Source: an uncultured Lachnospiraceae bacterium (GTDB lineage Bacteria; Bacillota; Clostridia; Lachnospirales; Lachnospiraceae). From it: DNA of 35,147 nt. The notes beneath the pieces were generated by a model. It saw only the letters and a list, made by a program, of their open reading frames with translations, searched no databases and had not been told where the DNA came from. Positions within the stretch are counted from its first letter, which is position 1. Each line of letters begins with the position of its first letter. This document shows, one piece after another, positions 15,095 to 23,676 of this stretch. The stretch spans positions 1 to 35,147 of the forward strand of contig CAKQXY010000039.1 of assembly GCA_934292725.1 (NCBI GenBank), read 5' to 3'. The translations under genes were made by a program, and so were the position numbers.

Positions 15095-17675
15095 AGACAT
15101 TAACCTCCTTCATTGTCTGCTCAAATACAAGAACAAGCTGTTCGCCATGCGCTTCATTCCACTTATTTTTTTTGATGTCCATCAGACACATTTTCGCTGC
15201 GGCCTCAAGAGGATAACACATTAAATTGCCGCTTACACCCTTTATTCGATGTACCTGCATTTCGGCAGCCTCCCAGTCTGACCGTCCGATATTTTCTTTC
15301 AGGCTTTCACAAAACGACACATTATCCTCCATAAAAATGGTGAGCAGCTCCGCCACTGCTTCTTTATCCCCATAAAACTGATCCTCCAACCCTTTAAATG
15401 CAATCAGCTCATCTGTCTTTGCAGCTGTTTCAATCATTTGAGTTTTTGGGAGTGTATAAATAGTCTGCGCCGTATATGTTTCAAGAAGTGCTTTTAACTG
15501 CTCCATAGGAATCGGTTTTGGCAGATAGTCGTTCATACCTGCTTCCTTTACCTTTTTTATTACATCTTCTCCGATATTAGCAGTTAGTGCAATGATAATA
15601 GTGTTTTGAAATGCTGCATCTTTTCGAATCTGCATACTAAGCTCATATCCGCTGATCTTTGGCATCGATATATCTAAAAATACAATATCGTAAGCTGTCC
15701 TATGCATGCGATCAATAACAGCCTCTGGATCACCCTCCGTGTCAGCAATGTAGCCAAATTTATGAAGTACCTCCGCTTCGAGAATCCGATTTACTTTGTT
15801 GTCATCTACAATAAGAATTGATAGACTTCGCTTACTTCTCTTATCAGACAAAGTTTCCTTCTTTCGTTTTTTCTCTTCTTTTCCATATTCAAAATCCATG
15901 TCAAAATAGAATGTACTACCTACTCCTTCCTCACTCTCAAGAAGCAGCGTATATTTTCCCTTGCTCATCTCCTGCACAATCTTTCTGCAGATTGGAAGAC
16001 CGAGTCCAGTACCTCCATACTTTCTGGTGATACTAGCATCTGCCTGTGCAAACGCGTCAAAGATTTTCTGGCGCTGCTCTTTTTTTACACCAATTCCAGT
16101 ATCTTTTACACTAAACTCCAGCACACACTGTTTTGTTGAAAAATGAAGACTCTTAATGCTCAGTGTTACACCACCCTCTTTTGTAAACTTGAAACCGTTA
16201 TAAATTAAATTCGTTAATACCTGCTTTAATTTTAATGGGTCGCCATAAACATACTCTGGAACACTCTCATCAATTTCGATTACAAAGGTTAGATTTCGCT
16301 GTTCCGCTTCATTTTCCAAAATTGCTTTTAATGTATCAGTAAGATGACGCAAGTTAAAATTTTTATTTTCAAAAGTCATACGTCCAGATTCTAGCTTGGA
16401 ATAATCAAGAATTTCATTGATCTCCTCCAGCAAGACATCTGCAGCGAGACGAATATTTTCCACATAACGTCGCTGCTCACCTGACATTCTTGTATCCTCA
16501 AGCAAAAACAAATAACCAGATATCGTGCTTAACGGTGTTCTAAGTTCATGTGACATCTGCGTGAGAAACTGCGTTTTTACCTGATTGGCTTTTTCTGCCT
16601 GACGCTTTGCATCCATCAATTCCTGCTCAATTTTTTCTGATTTGACAAGCTCAGAAAGCATGTCCGCAGACAGTGCATTGAACTCTTTAGCAAATTCTTG
16701 AAGCTCCCATACACCCTCTGGCTCAACAAACATTTTTCGCCGTCCATGCTGGTGCTCGATCATCTTTTTGTATCGAATTACAGGCTTGATATACCATCGC
16801 TGAAAAATCACAAGAATAAGAACTAATACTGCTATTTCACCAATGCCAAAGAAAATCTGTAAAAATACAGCCTGCTTTAATTTTCGGCGGGCGACGAGAA
16901 CCTCACGCGCAAGCCTCGTATTCAGCGCAGTCTGAAATTTTTCGATGTTAGTATCAATCAAGCCTTTGTAGGTGTCATAAGCACTTCCATAAAGAATCAG
17001 CTCCGCTTTATGTATTTTTTCCATAGTGCGCTTATTGTCTTTAAGCTTGCTTACAAGTCCGTTCTCGATTTCGCTATCATCAAACTGATAGTCGCTCTCA
17101 AGAGGATAATTCTTTACATAACGTATGCATTCTGAAAGAAATACATTTTTCTCATTATCGCCTGATTCTTCTCTCTCCTGATCTTCCTCATCGTATTTAG
17201 TCAGATCCATTGTCTCTAATGTGAGCCTCATAGAGCTGATTTCAATATGCATCAGAGTATCAGAATAATATTTTGCCAATTCAAGACTATGCTCCTCGGA
17301 TGCCGGAATGTCTGCCGCCTCAATCTGGGCAATAATTTTCTCTCGGTGCATTTGGTGCTTAACCTCATCCCAGTAATTTTCAAAATATTGTAAATCCTGT
17401 GTTACAGCAAATTTACGCACCTCATTTGTCAGATAGTCAGAATATTTTCTCAGGTCGTAGGCAAGCGTTCTATATGTAATCTGATTACTGTAAGCTTCCT
17501 GAAGCGTCTCTGCACTCGACTTTTGCAGCCAAACACCATCAAAAATCATCGCCATCTGAACAACTGCAAGAAGCAAAATCACTCCAGTAATATAGCTTGA
17601 TTTTTTCCATTTATCTTTTAATTTCAATTTCTTTTTTAGTTTCAATATAAAGTGTTTTTTGAAGTGTTTTTGCAT
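15066..17675 (-). CDS. Hybrid sensor histidine kinase (HisKA-HATPase-REC-Hpt)
   Basis: The 869-residue protein has a short cytoplasmic lead, a membrane helix at ~27-46, a ~225-residue outside sensor region that is mostly helical and contains no recognised domain, a second helix at ~272-292, then a linker, the dimerisation domain with H376 (MSHELRTPLS), the ATPase domain (NLIYNGFKF, DTGIGV, GGTGLGLPI), a receiver (ILIVDDNKVNR, DIVFLDISMPKISG, LPKPI) and a C-terminal Hpt domain with HRIKGVSGNL. This is a full phosphorelay in one chain. The ATG at 17675 is chosen because it lies 7 bases after AGGAGG; longer frames to 17729 lack a signal. The ligand cannot be read from sequence. Confidence 0.93.
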   Translation of the reverse strand: MQKHFKKHFILKLKKKLKLKDKWKKSSYITGVILLLAVVQMAMIFDGVWLQKSSAETLQEAYSNQITYRTLAYDLRKYSDYLTNEVRKFAVTQDLQYFENYWDEVKHQMHREKIIAQIEAADIPASEEHSLELAKYYSDTLMHIEISSMRLTLETMDLTKYDEEDQEREESGDNEKNVFLSECIRYVKNYPLESDYQFDDSEIENGLVSKLKDNKRTMEKIHKAELILYGSAYDTYKGLIDTNIEKFQTALNTRLAREVLVARRKLKQAVFLQIFFGIGEIAVLVLILVIFQRWYIKPVIRYKKMIEHQHGRRKMFVEPEGVWELQEFAKEFNALSADMLSELVKSEKIEQELMDAKRQAEKANQVKTQFLTQMSHELRTPLSTISGYLFLLEDTRMSGEQRRYVENIRLAADVLLEEINEILDYSKLESGRMTFENKNFNLRHLTDTLKAILENEAEQRNLTFVIEIDESVPEYVYGDPLKLKQVLTNLIYNGFKFTKEGGVTLSIKSLHFSTKQCVLEFSVKDTGIGVKKEQRQKIFDAFAQADASITRKYGGTGLGLPICRKIVQEMSKGKYTLLLESEEGVGSTFYFDMDFEYGKEEKKRKKETLSDKRSKRSLSILIVDDNKVNRILEAEVLHKFGYIADTEGDPEAVIDRMHRTAYDIVFLDISMPKISGYELSMQIRKDAAFQNTIIIALTANIGEDVIKKVKEAGMNDYLPKPIPMEQLKALLETYTAQTIYTLPKTQMIETAAKTDELIAFKGLEDQFYGDKEAVAELLTIFMEDNVSFCESLKENIGRSDWEAAEMQVHRIKGVSGNLMCYPLEAAAKMCLMDIKKNKWNEAHGEQLVLVFEQTMKEVNVYVSDFNCRR

Positions 17676-17777
17676 TTGCATTCCTCCTAGAAACGACAAG
17701 AAGAGCAACACGGATCGCCATTGACCCATCTGCTCTTTAGTCTATAACACTCTGCTGCTTTCATTAATACATTTTAT

Positions 17778-17807
17778 AGCATATCACAATTTTTGCGAAA
17801 ATATCAA
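17778..17807 (-). promoter_or_regulatory. Promoter of the two-component operon
   Basis: TTGATA (17802-17807), an 18-base spacer and TATGCT (17778-17783) with an extended -10 TG. It leaves an untranslated leader of roughly 95 bases before the kinase ATG. Confidence 0.5.
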
Positions 17808-17825
17808 TACATTTTTGCATATTAT

Positions 17826-17859
17826 AAGTGCCACAGAGACATTTATCCCTGTGGCACTT
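17826..17859 (-). terminator. Hairpin after the LacI-family gene
   Basis: AAGTGCCACAG and CTGTGGCACTT form a perfect 11-bp stem 8 bases beyond the regulator's stop. The U-tract is poor, so termination may be partial or Rho-aided. Confidence 0.65.
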
Positions 17860-17867
17860 AATGTTTG

Positions 17868-18899
17868 TTAATTCAATTTCTTCACTGACTCTCCTGGTAC
17901 TAATTCACCTTCAAAAATCAACTGCTGAACATTCGTCTTTTTCTTTATGCTGTCAAAAAGAAGTTTGATTGTTTCTCTTGCCATTGTTTCTGCTGGCTGA
18001 CGTATTGTCGTAATGGAAGGGTTATAATAGGCTGCCATTTCTGTTCCGTCAAAACCTGCCACTGAAATATCCTCTGGAACTCTTTTTCCAGCATCAATCA
18101 ATGCCCTAACTGCACCGATTGCCAAACTATCAGCGATAGCAAAAATTGCCGTGCAATCTACTCCATCTTCCAAAAGTGCTTTTGTCATACGGTATCCGCT
18201 CTCCATTGAATAGCTATCCAATTCTGGATCCATATAGCGTATCCGCCTTTCGTCCACTGGGATATTATGAGCTTCCAGTGCCTTTTTGTATCCTGTCAGA
18301 CGAAGTGCGCCGATGCTGACATCGTTTTTATGAGAGCAAAGAAGCGCAATCTTTTCATGTCCCTGGCTGATAAGATACTCCGTCATACGGCAACTCTCCT
18401 TTACATCATCTACTGACACAAATGAATAATCATTTTTGTATTCTTTCCCCAAAAGGCTTACCGTACTTAAAACAAAAGGTACTGGAATCTTTTTTAACTG
18501 ATCTTGTGAATGGGAGGCGATACCGCCCAAAAATATAATTCCTCTCAGTCTTTTCTCTTTCTCCAGTTCCAGAGCCACTTCCGTTTCATCCTGCCACTCA
18601 TCTACATGCTGAAGAACCAGCGAATATTTCTTTTTCTGGATCTCTTCTTCAAAAAACTTGATCATACTATTAAAAAATGGATTGCTGATTCCTTTAATCA
18701 AGATAGCGATGGCTCTGGCATCGGAACGCTTCAAGTTGCGTGCACTGTTGTTTGGCACATAATTATTTTCCTTGATAACCTGCATTATCATCTCTTTTGT
18801 CTCTGGGTTGATATCCGGATGATTATTAATCGCCCTAGATACTGTACTAACTCCCACTCCGCAAACACGTGCCACGTCCTTGATCGTAATACATTCCAT
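17868..18899 (-). CDS. LacI-family transcriptional regulator
   Basis: The 343-residue protein has the LacI helix-turn-helix at residues ~5-25 (IKDVARVCGVGVSTVSRAIN), the hinge-helix region PNNSARNLK, and a sugar-binding-protein-like effector domain to the end (ILIKGISNPFFNSMIKFFEEE, FVSVDDVKES, DGTEMAAYYNPSITTIRQPAETMA). It would bind CG-centred palindromes. Three such sites (AACGTT) lie behind the promoter of the adjacent sugar-transport operon, making it the likely local repressor. It lies downstream of the permease genes on the same strand but has its own promoter. An AGGAGG box precedes the ATG. The inducer is unknown. Confidence 0.92.
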   Translation of the reverse strand: MECITIKDVARVCGVGVSTVSRAINNHPDINPETKEMIMQVIKENNYVPNNSARNLKRSDARAIAILIKGISNPFFNSMIKFFEEEIQKKKYSLVLQHVDEWQDETEVALELEKEKRLRGIIFLGGIASHSQDQLKKIPVPFVLSTVSLLGKEYKNDYSFVSVDDVKESCRMTEYLISQGHEKIALLCSHKNDVSIGALRLTGYKKALEAHNIPVDERRIRYMDPELDSYSMESGYRMTKALLEDGVDCTAIFAIADSLAIGAVRALIDAGKRVPEDISVAGFDGTEMAAYYNPSITTIRQPAETMARETIKLLFDSIKKKTNVQQLIFEGELVPGESVKKLN

Positions 18900-18952
18900 G
18901 CCTTCACCTCCTTATTCGTTTCTTTATTTTCTAAATTACATTCCGAAGGTCA

Positions 18953-18981
18953 AGTATAGTCGAACTGTCCGATTTTTGCAA
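18953..18981 (-). promoter_or_regulatory. Promoter of the LacI-family gene
   Basis: TTGCAA (18976-18981), a 17-base spacer and TATACT (18953-18958) lie between the second permease gene and the regulator. No AACGTT operator is visible here, so autoregulation by the same site is not evident. Confidence 0.6.
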
Positions 18982-18999
18982 GAATTTTTTTGTCTGTAA

Positions 19000-19833
19000 T
19001 CAGCCTTTTACTGCACCAGCAACAACACCTTCGATGATGTATCTCTGACAGAAGAGGTAGAAAATGATGATCGGGATGATGGCAAGAACAAGAACGCCCA
19101 TCATGGCACCCATATCAACAGAACCATAACCGCCTTTAAGATACTGGACAGCAATCGGAATAGTGATGTATTTTTTCAGATCCAATACAAGGTACGGAAG
19201 CAGGTAGTCGTTCCAAATCCACATAGTCTGAAGAATCGCAACTGTCACACATGTTGGCTTCAAAACTGGAAGCACTACACCAAAGAAAGTCTGCAGCGGA
19301 TTGCATCCATCGATCATTGCTGCCTCTTCAATCTCTATTGGAATAGACTTGACAAAACCAGTAAACATAAATACTGAAAGGCCGGCTCCAAATCCAAGAT
19401 AAATGATCCACAGTCCCCATGGAGTGTTTAATCCCAATGAATTTGCTAACTTTGACAGAGTGAACATTTCCATCTGGAAAGGCACGATCATAGCAAAAAG
19501 ACAAAGATAATAGATTGCTTTAGTCAATGCATTTTTTACACGGACAATATACCAGGCACACATGGAGGTACACAGAATGATCAAAAATACAGAACCAACG
19601 GTTATAACCGTACTCCATTTAGCACCCTCAAAAAAATTTGCCTGTTTGATACCGCGAACATAATTTTCCAGTCCTACATACATTTTTCCAGTAGGAATGT
19701 CAAAAGGCTTTCGGCTAATGTATGCCTTCTTCTTAAAGGAGTTAATAAAAACAAGCAGTATCGGAAACATATATCCGATAGAAATAATACTGAAAATGGC
19801 AGTGAAAAGTCCACCGTGTTTTACTTTTTTCAT
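19000..19833 (-). CDS. CUT1 sugar ABC transporter permease (MalG/AraQ type)
   Basis: This 277-residue membrane protein has six predicted helices and the cytoplasmic coupling loop EEAAMIDGCNPLQTFFGVVLPVLKP (residues ~165-189), matching the EAA motif of carbohydrate permeases. It ends YIIEGVVAGAVKG, the usual end of this family (QRYIVEGLTAGAVKG-like). It forms the channel with the next protein. Its start overlaps the preceding gene's stop by one base. No ATPase gene is in the operon; as in many Gram-positives, a shared MsmX/UgpC-type ATPase encoded elsewhere is probably used. The sugar is not predictable from the window. Confidence 0.93.
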   Translation of the reverse strand: MKKVKHGGLFTAIFSIISIGYMFPILLVFINSFKKKAYISRKPFDIPTGKMYVGLENYVRGIKQANFFEGAKWSTVITVGSVFLIILCTSMCAWYIVRVKNALTKAIYYLCLFAMIVPFQMEMFTLSKLANSLGLNTPWGLWIIYLGFGAGLSVFMFTGFVKSIPIEIEEAAMIDGCNPLQTFFGVVLPVLKPTCVTVAILQTMWIWNDYLLPYLVLDLKKYITIPIAVQYLKGGYGSVDMGAMMGVLVLAIIPIIIFYLFCQRYIIEGVVAGAVKG

Positions 19834-20684
19834 TACTGCTGAACCTCCTTTCTTCTAGTCAAATAGTTCTGAGTCAATGCAATCACTGTAACAAGAATGA
19901 AGAAGATTACTGCTTTTGCCTGACCGACACCTTCATAGCCAGTTCTTCCATAGAAGGTATTGAAAATATTCAACGCAAGCATCTCAGACATCTTGGACGG
20001 TTCTCCATTTGTAAGAGCCAGGTTCTGGTCGAAAAGCTTAAATGAGTTTGTAAGTGTTAAAAACGTGCAGACGGTGATAGAAGGCATAACCATTGGAATA
20101 GTGACTTTTTTAAGAATCTGCCACTTTGTTGCGCCGTCAATCTCAGCTGCTTCAATCAGCTCACCAGGAATATTCTGAATACCTGCAATGTAGATAATCA
20201 TCATATAACCAATCTGCTGCCAGCACATTAAGATAATCAAACCCCAAAAGCCATATGTTGATGAATATGTCAGGGTACGGCTAAATTTCATCAGAATACC
20301 ATTTAAAAGCAGCTGCCAAATGTAACCAAGTACGATGCCGCCGATCAAATTTGGCATAAAAAATACGGTACGGAAAATATTTGTTCCTTTGAATCCTTTT
20401 GTCAGTAAGAGTGCAACTGCAAATGCCAGCACGTTAATCAAAATTACGCTGACTACAGTAAATGCTGCAGTATACCAGAACGCATGGACAAATGTTTCAT
20501 CCGCAAAAACCTTGGCATAATTAGCAAATCCGATGAATTTGGCATCATTGACTGTCGTAAATTTACAGAAGGACAGGTAAACGCCTTCTACGAATGGAAT
20601 TATAAATCCCAGTGTAAACGCGATCATCGTAGGAAGCACGAAGATCGGAAAATATCTCTTGATTGCTTTTTCCATAATGCTCAC
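19833..20684 (-). CDS. CUT1 sugar ABC transporter permease (MalF/UgpA type)
   Basis: This 283-residue permease has six membrane segments, the early LPTMIAFTLGFIIPFVEGVYLSF helix and the coupling loop EAAEIDGATKWQILKKVTIPMVMP (residues ~177-200). It ends in a short basic tail. It is the first permease after the binding protein, from which it is separated by 102 bases holding two hairpins. That arrangement usually lowers permease expression relative to binding protein. It pairs with the MalG-type permease, with which it shares one base of overlap. Confidence 0.93.
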   Translation of the reverse strand: MSIMEKAIKRYFPIFVLPTMIAFTLGFIIPFVEGVYLSFCKFTTVNDAKFIGFANYAKVFADETFVHAFWYTAAFTVVSVILINVLAFAVALLLTKGFKGTNIFRTVFFMPNLIGGIVLGYIWQLLLNGILMKFSRTLTYSSTYGFWGLIILMCWQQIGYMMIIYIAGIQNIPGELIEAAEIDGATKWQILKKVTIPMVMPSITVCTFLTLTNSFKLFDQNLALTNGEPSKMSEMLALNIFNTFYGRTGYEGVGQAKAVIFFILVTVIALTQNYLTRRKEVQQ

Positions 20685-20699
20685 CTTTCTAAGTTAAGG

Positions 20700-20743
20700 T
20701 TTTGTCGGATAGGAAACCTGGGGAAGCTTCCTATCCGGCAAAA
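20700..20743 (-). other. Long intercistronic hairpin before the permeases
   Basis: TTTTGCCGGATAGGAA pairs with TTTCCTATCCGACAAAA across an 11-base loop, giving a stem of about 16 bp. It may protect the upstream message end from nucleases. Confidence 0.6.
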
Positions 20744-20769
20744 GAAAGGCAGGCGATCCCTCGCCCGCC
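20742..20769 (-). terminator. Partial terminator after the binding-protein gene
   Basis: GGCGGGCGA and TCGCCTGCC form a 9-bp GC-rich stem with a GGGA loop, followed by TTTCTTTT. Placed between the binding-protein and permease genes, it should stop part of the transcripts. Confidence 0.65.
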
Positions 20770-20786
20770 CCTTTCGTCACTGCTTT

Positions 20787-22163
20787 TTATTTTGCCTCGG
20801 TTGCTGCTTCAGTATCTGCCTCAGTAGCATCCTCTGCTTCTTCGCTGTTCATCTCAGCATATTCAGTTGCCCAACCGTCAACAAATGCGGTCTTCACTGC
20901 ATCCCAGTCGCCAGTTCCCTGTGCATACTCAAGAAGTGCGCTGCCCACACCATTTTTCCAGTTCTCAGATGGCATTGTGGTGAAGCACCATGCAACAGAC
21001 TCTTTACCAGCTTCAATATACTCATTTGCTGCAGTTACAAGCGGGTTCTGTGCCTGATATTCATCTGTGAAGGTATCAAACGGAGTTACAAATCCCATGT
21101 CCTGAGACAGAGAAGCTCTTCCAGCGTCACTAGTGATTACCCAGTTCAAGAAATCAAGTGTTGCCTGAATATCTTCCTCAGATGCCTTGCCGTTTACGCA
21201 CCAATAGTTCTCACTTCCGGTACACAGACCCTGATTTTCCTCACCCTCTACACCAATGTAGATTGGAAGCATACCCAGATCTTCGTCTGCTACTTCGTTG
21301 TCTTTGATATCATTGTAAGCCCAGGTACCATTCTGATAGAATACTGCCTCGCCAAGTGCAAACTCAGAAGCTGCATCCTCACCAGTCTTGCTGGAAAGTA
21401 CAGTCGGCTCACATGTAGAATCTGTGATATACAGATCAAAAATCTGCTTGTAGTTATCAAGATATGTTCCCTTAATAGCATCAGTAGAACCGATACCGTC
21501 TGCCTTGTACTCATAGTAGATCGGCAGGTTTGCCAGATGTGTCTTGAATCTCCAGTCAGAAGAAGAATCAAATCCTGTGGAAGCGAAAGCACCTTCAATT
21601 CCCAGATCATCTTTCTTTGCCTGAATATCATCTGCTACTGCTTTCAGAGTCTCAAAATTGTTAATCTCATCAACGGAAGAAACAACTGCTCCATCAGTTG
21701 CAATGTAATCATTCAAAAGTTTCTTATTATAAATCAGGCCGTAAGTCTCGATTACATAAGCGATACCTGGTACAGATCCGTCATCATTCTTCAGTGCGAA
21801 ATCATCGCTCTTTAAATGCTTGTAAACTTCGCTGTCCTTCAGATCATAGCAGTAATCCTTCCATGTAGCCAGACCAACTGGTCCATTTACCTGGAACAAT
21901 GTCGGAGCCTCTGACTTAGCCATCTCAGATTTCAGAGTGGACTCATAAGTACCGGAAGCTGCAGTAACAACATCTACCTGCACGCCAGTCTCTTCGGTGT
22001 ACTTTTCTGCAAGTTCCTTCCACTGATCTGCCTGCTCAGGCTTGAAGTTCAGATAATAAACTGTTCCTGTTGCCTCGTCTGCTGATACAAGTGTAGCTGG
22101 GAGCATACCCATTGCCATGGTTGCTGAAAGTCCAAGTGCTGCAATTTTCTTTACATTTTTCAT
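20787..22163 (-). CDS. CUT1 extracellular sugar-binding protein, no lipobox
   Basis: This 458-residue secreted protein starts at the ATG at 22163 (MKNVKKIAALGLSATMAMG), 8 bases after a GAGGG box; a longer frame to 22352 runs through the promoter and operators and is not coding. The signal peptide ends in LVSA/DEA, a signal-peptidase I site, with no lipobox cysteine, which is unusual for a Gram-positive ABC binding protein. The mature part has the MalE-like type II fold: VYYLNFKPEQADQWKELAEKY, NGPVGLATWKDYCYDLKD, FYQNGTWAYNDI, and LDFLNWVITSDAGRASLSQDMGFVTPF. A ~20-residue tail rich in Glu, Ala and Thr closes it. It is the first gene of the sugar operon. Confidence 0.93.
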   Translation of the reverse strand: MKNVKKIAALGLSATMAMGMLPATLVSADEATGTVYYLNFKPEQADQWKELAEKYTEETGVQVDVVTAASGTYESTLKSEMAKSEAPTLFQVNGPVGLATWKDYCYDLKDSEVYKHLKSDDFALKNDDGSVPGIAYVIETYGLIYNKKLLNDYIATDGAVVSSVDEINNFETLKAVADDIQAKKDDLGIEGAFASTGFDSSSDWRFKTHLANLPIYYEYKADGIGSTDAIKGTYLDNYKQIFDLYITDSTCEPTVLSSKTGEDAASEFALGEAVFYQNGTWAYNDIKDNEVADEDLGMLPIYIGVEGEENQGLCTGSENYWCVNGKASEEDIQATLDFLNWVITSDAGRASLSQDMGFVTPFDTFTDEYQAQNPLVTAANEYIEAGKESVAWCFTTMPSENWKNGVGSALLEYAQGTGDWDAVKTAFVDGWATEYAEMNSEEAEDATEADTEAATEAK

Positions 22164-22222
22164 TTTGAAATCCCTCTTTCTTTCATAAAAATAAATGAAT
22201 AATTGTTCCGACTGGAATGTTC

Positions 22223-22260
22223 TGGAAACGTTGTCAGTAACGTTTCCGGTAACGTTTCCG
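22223..22260. promoter_or_regulatory. Three phased LacI-family/cre-like operators
   Basis: Three AACGTT palindromes are centred exactly 12 bp apart (22227-22232, 22239-22244, 22251-22256). The last two lie in a perfect 12-bp direct repeat, GTAACGTTTCCG; the first is inverted, and TGGAAACGTTGTCA (22223-22236) fits the CcpA cre consensus TGNAANCGNTNNCA at every fixed position. They begin about 13 bases downstream of the -10 box, i.e. just after the transcription start, as for a blocking repressor. Confidence 0.8.
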
Positions 22261-22272
22261 GTTGATGGCTTT

Positions 22273-22301
22273 ATACTATCACCAATTAGACAGTTTGACA
22301 A
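22273..22301 (-). promoter_or_regulatory. Promoter of the sugar ABC operon
   Basis: TTGTCA (22296-22301), a 17-base spacer and TAGTAT (22273-22278). The predicted start near 22266 gives a leader of about 100 bases that contains all three operators. Confidence 0.75.
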
Positions 22302-22442
22302 GTGTTTTTTTACAAAAATTTGTTTTTTGTTTATTTTATTCAGTTCAGACATGTATTTTTTGTGCAGTTTTTACATCTATCAAATTTTTTTATTCTTGAT
22401 ATTCAAAGTATGTTACGTGATTATAGACATGGAGGCAAAATC

Positions 22443-22532
22443 GCGGCAAAGCCTGAAGGTGAAGAGTTTTCGTTACAGTTCACGCGTCATGTTACGAAAG
22501 CCCTTCGGTGCAATGGTTTCGTCGTCGGACCA
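22443..22532. repeat. Dispersed repeat, copy A (short form)
   Basis: This lies in the 487-base stretch without genes between the sugar operon and the AEC gene; beyond the operators, promoters and this repeat I see nothing there. It holds GCGGCAAAGCCTGAAGGTGAA (shortened: 22443-22463) followed by a 58-base module at 22475-22532 containing GTTACGAAAGCCCTTCGG and ending in CGGACCA. The module recurs at 33308-33366 with roughly 85-90% identity, and the first part recurs in reverse complement at 33451-33471. The two parts also resemble each other as direct repeats (AAAGCC..GGTG...TTTCG). Confidence 0.75.
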
Positions 22533-22550
22533 ATAAAAATAACAATCATC

Positions 22551-22579
22551 TTGCGAATGAAAATAGTATATGGTATCAT
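22551..22579 (+). promoter_or_regulatory. Promoter of the AEC transporter gene
   Basis: TTGCGA (22551-22556), a 17-base spacer and TATCAT (22574-22579) lie immediately after the repeat and about 70 bases before the ATG. Confidence 0.55.
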
Positions 22580-22650
22580 TTCCGTGTAAAACAAAGCTGC
22601 TTTTAATACTTAGTCAGCTTTCGGTTTAAAAATCAAAAGGAGCAACAAAA

Positions 22651-23646
22651 ATGGACAACTTTATATTCAGTATTAATGCAACTCTCCCGATCTTTTTAAC
22701 CATGGTTCTCGGACTTGTATTTCGTAAGATCGGTGTGTTTGATGATGCATTTACTAACAGAATGAACAGCTTTGTATTTAAATTTGCACTTCCTGCATTG
22801 CTGTTTGAAGACTTATGGGAAGAAAACTTTTATCAGGCCTGGGATGGAGGCTTTGTACTTTTTTGTTTCTGCGCTACCCTTGGCTGCATCATTGTTTCTA
22901 CTGTTTTGTCATCTTTTTTGAAAGATAAATCTGACAGAGGTGAGTTTATTCAGGGTTCTTACCGCAGCAGTGCAGCTATTCTTGGCATCGCCTTCATCGT
23001 TAACATTTATGGGCAGTCAGGTATGGCACCACTTATGATTATCGGAACTGTGCCGCTTTATAACATTTGTGCTGTGGCCGCATTGACACTGACATCTCCG
23101 GCGCTATCATCTGCTAAAAGCAATTCATGCTCTGAAACTTCGGCATCAAAATCAACTTCAGTTTCTAATAGTGACCGCCTTTTTCGTACTGTAAAAGGCA
23201 TAATTACAAATCCAATTATCCTAGGAATTGCTGCGGGTTTTGCCTGGTCACTTCTTAAACTTCCGCATCCGACCATCCTTCAAAAAACAGTACATAACCT
23301 CGGCGTACTTGCCACCCCGCTTGGTCTGATGGCAATGGGAGCATCTTTCGACATCAAAAAAGCCTTCTACAAATTAAAACCGTCAATAGCATGCGCATTT
23401 CTAAAGCTTATCGGCTATTCCGGCGTTCTTATGCCAGTTGCTATTGCTCTAGGTTATCGAAATGAAGCACTTGTTGCCATTCTCGTTATGCTTGGATCTG
23501 CCACGACAGTCAGCAGCTATACAATGGCTAAAAGCATGGGGCACGAAGGTACACTAAGCGCCAGCGTTGTCATGCTTACAACACTTTTATCTGCATTCTC
23601 ACTAACTGCCTGGCTGTTTATATTAAAGACAATGAGCTTCATTTAA
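22651..23646 (+). CDS. AEC (auxin efflux carrier) family transporter
   Basis: The 331-residue protein has about ten membrane helices arranged as two five-helix halves separated by a hydrophilic serine-rich loop (residues ~150-175). Typical sequences are LPIFLTMVLGLVFRKIGVFDDAF, NRMNSFVFKFALPALLFEDL, PLGLMAMGASFDIK and LGSATTVSSYTMAKSMG. AEC members in bacteria export or exchange small organic acids such as malate or malonate; the substrate here is unknown. AAGGAG stands 8 bases before the ATG. It is a single-gene unit transcribed away from the sugar operon and ended by a strong hairpin. Confidence 0.9.
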   Translation: MDNFIFSINATLPIFLTMVLGLVFRKIGVFDDAFTNRMNSFVFKFALPALLFEDLWEENFYQAWDGGFVLFCFCATLGCIIVSTVLSSFLKDKSDRGEFIQGSYRSSAAILGIAFIVNIYGQSGMAPLMIIGTVPLYNICAVAALTLTSPALSSAKSNSCSETSASKSTSVSNSDRLFRTVKGIITNPIILGIAAGFAWSLLKLPHPTILQKTVHNLGVLATPLGLMAMGASFDIKKAFYKLKPSIACAFLKLIGYSGVLMPVAIALGYRNEALVAILVMLGSATTVSSYTMAKSMGHEGTLSASVVMLTTLLSAFSLTAWLFILKTMSFI

Positions 23647-23676
23647 TATTTGGTATTTAACAGAATATTTTTTTCT

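Noticed and set aside
20484..21815. Long plus-strand open frame of 443 codons
   Set aside because: It runs antisense through the binding-protein gene and the hairpin region, is cysteine-rich with no family pattern, and the minus-strand genes there are clear.
22164..22352. 63-codon N-terminal extension of the sugar-binding protein
   Set aside because: It reads through the promoter and three operators; its repeated Val-Thr-Gly-Asn residues are just the operator repeats translated.
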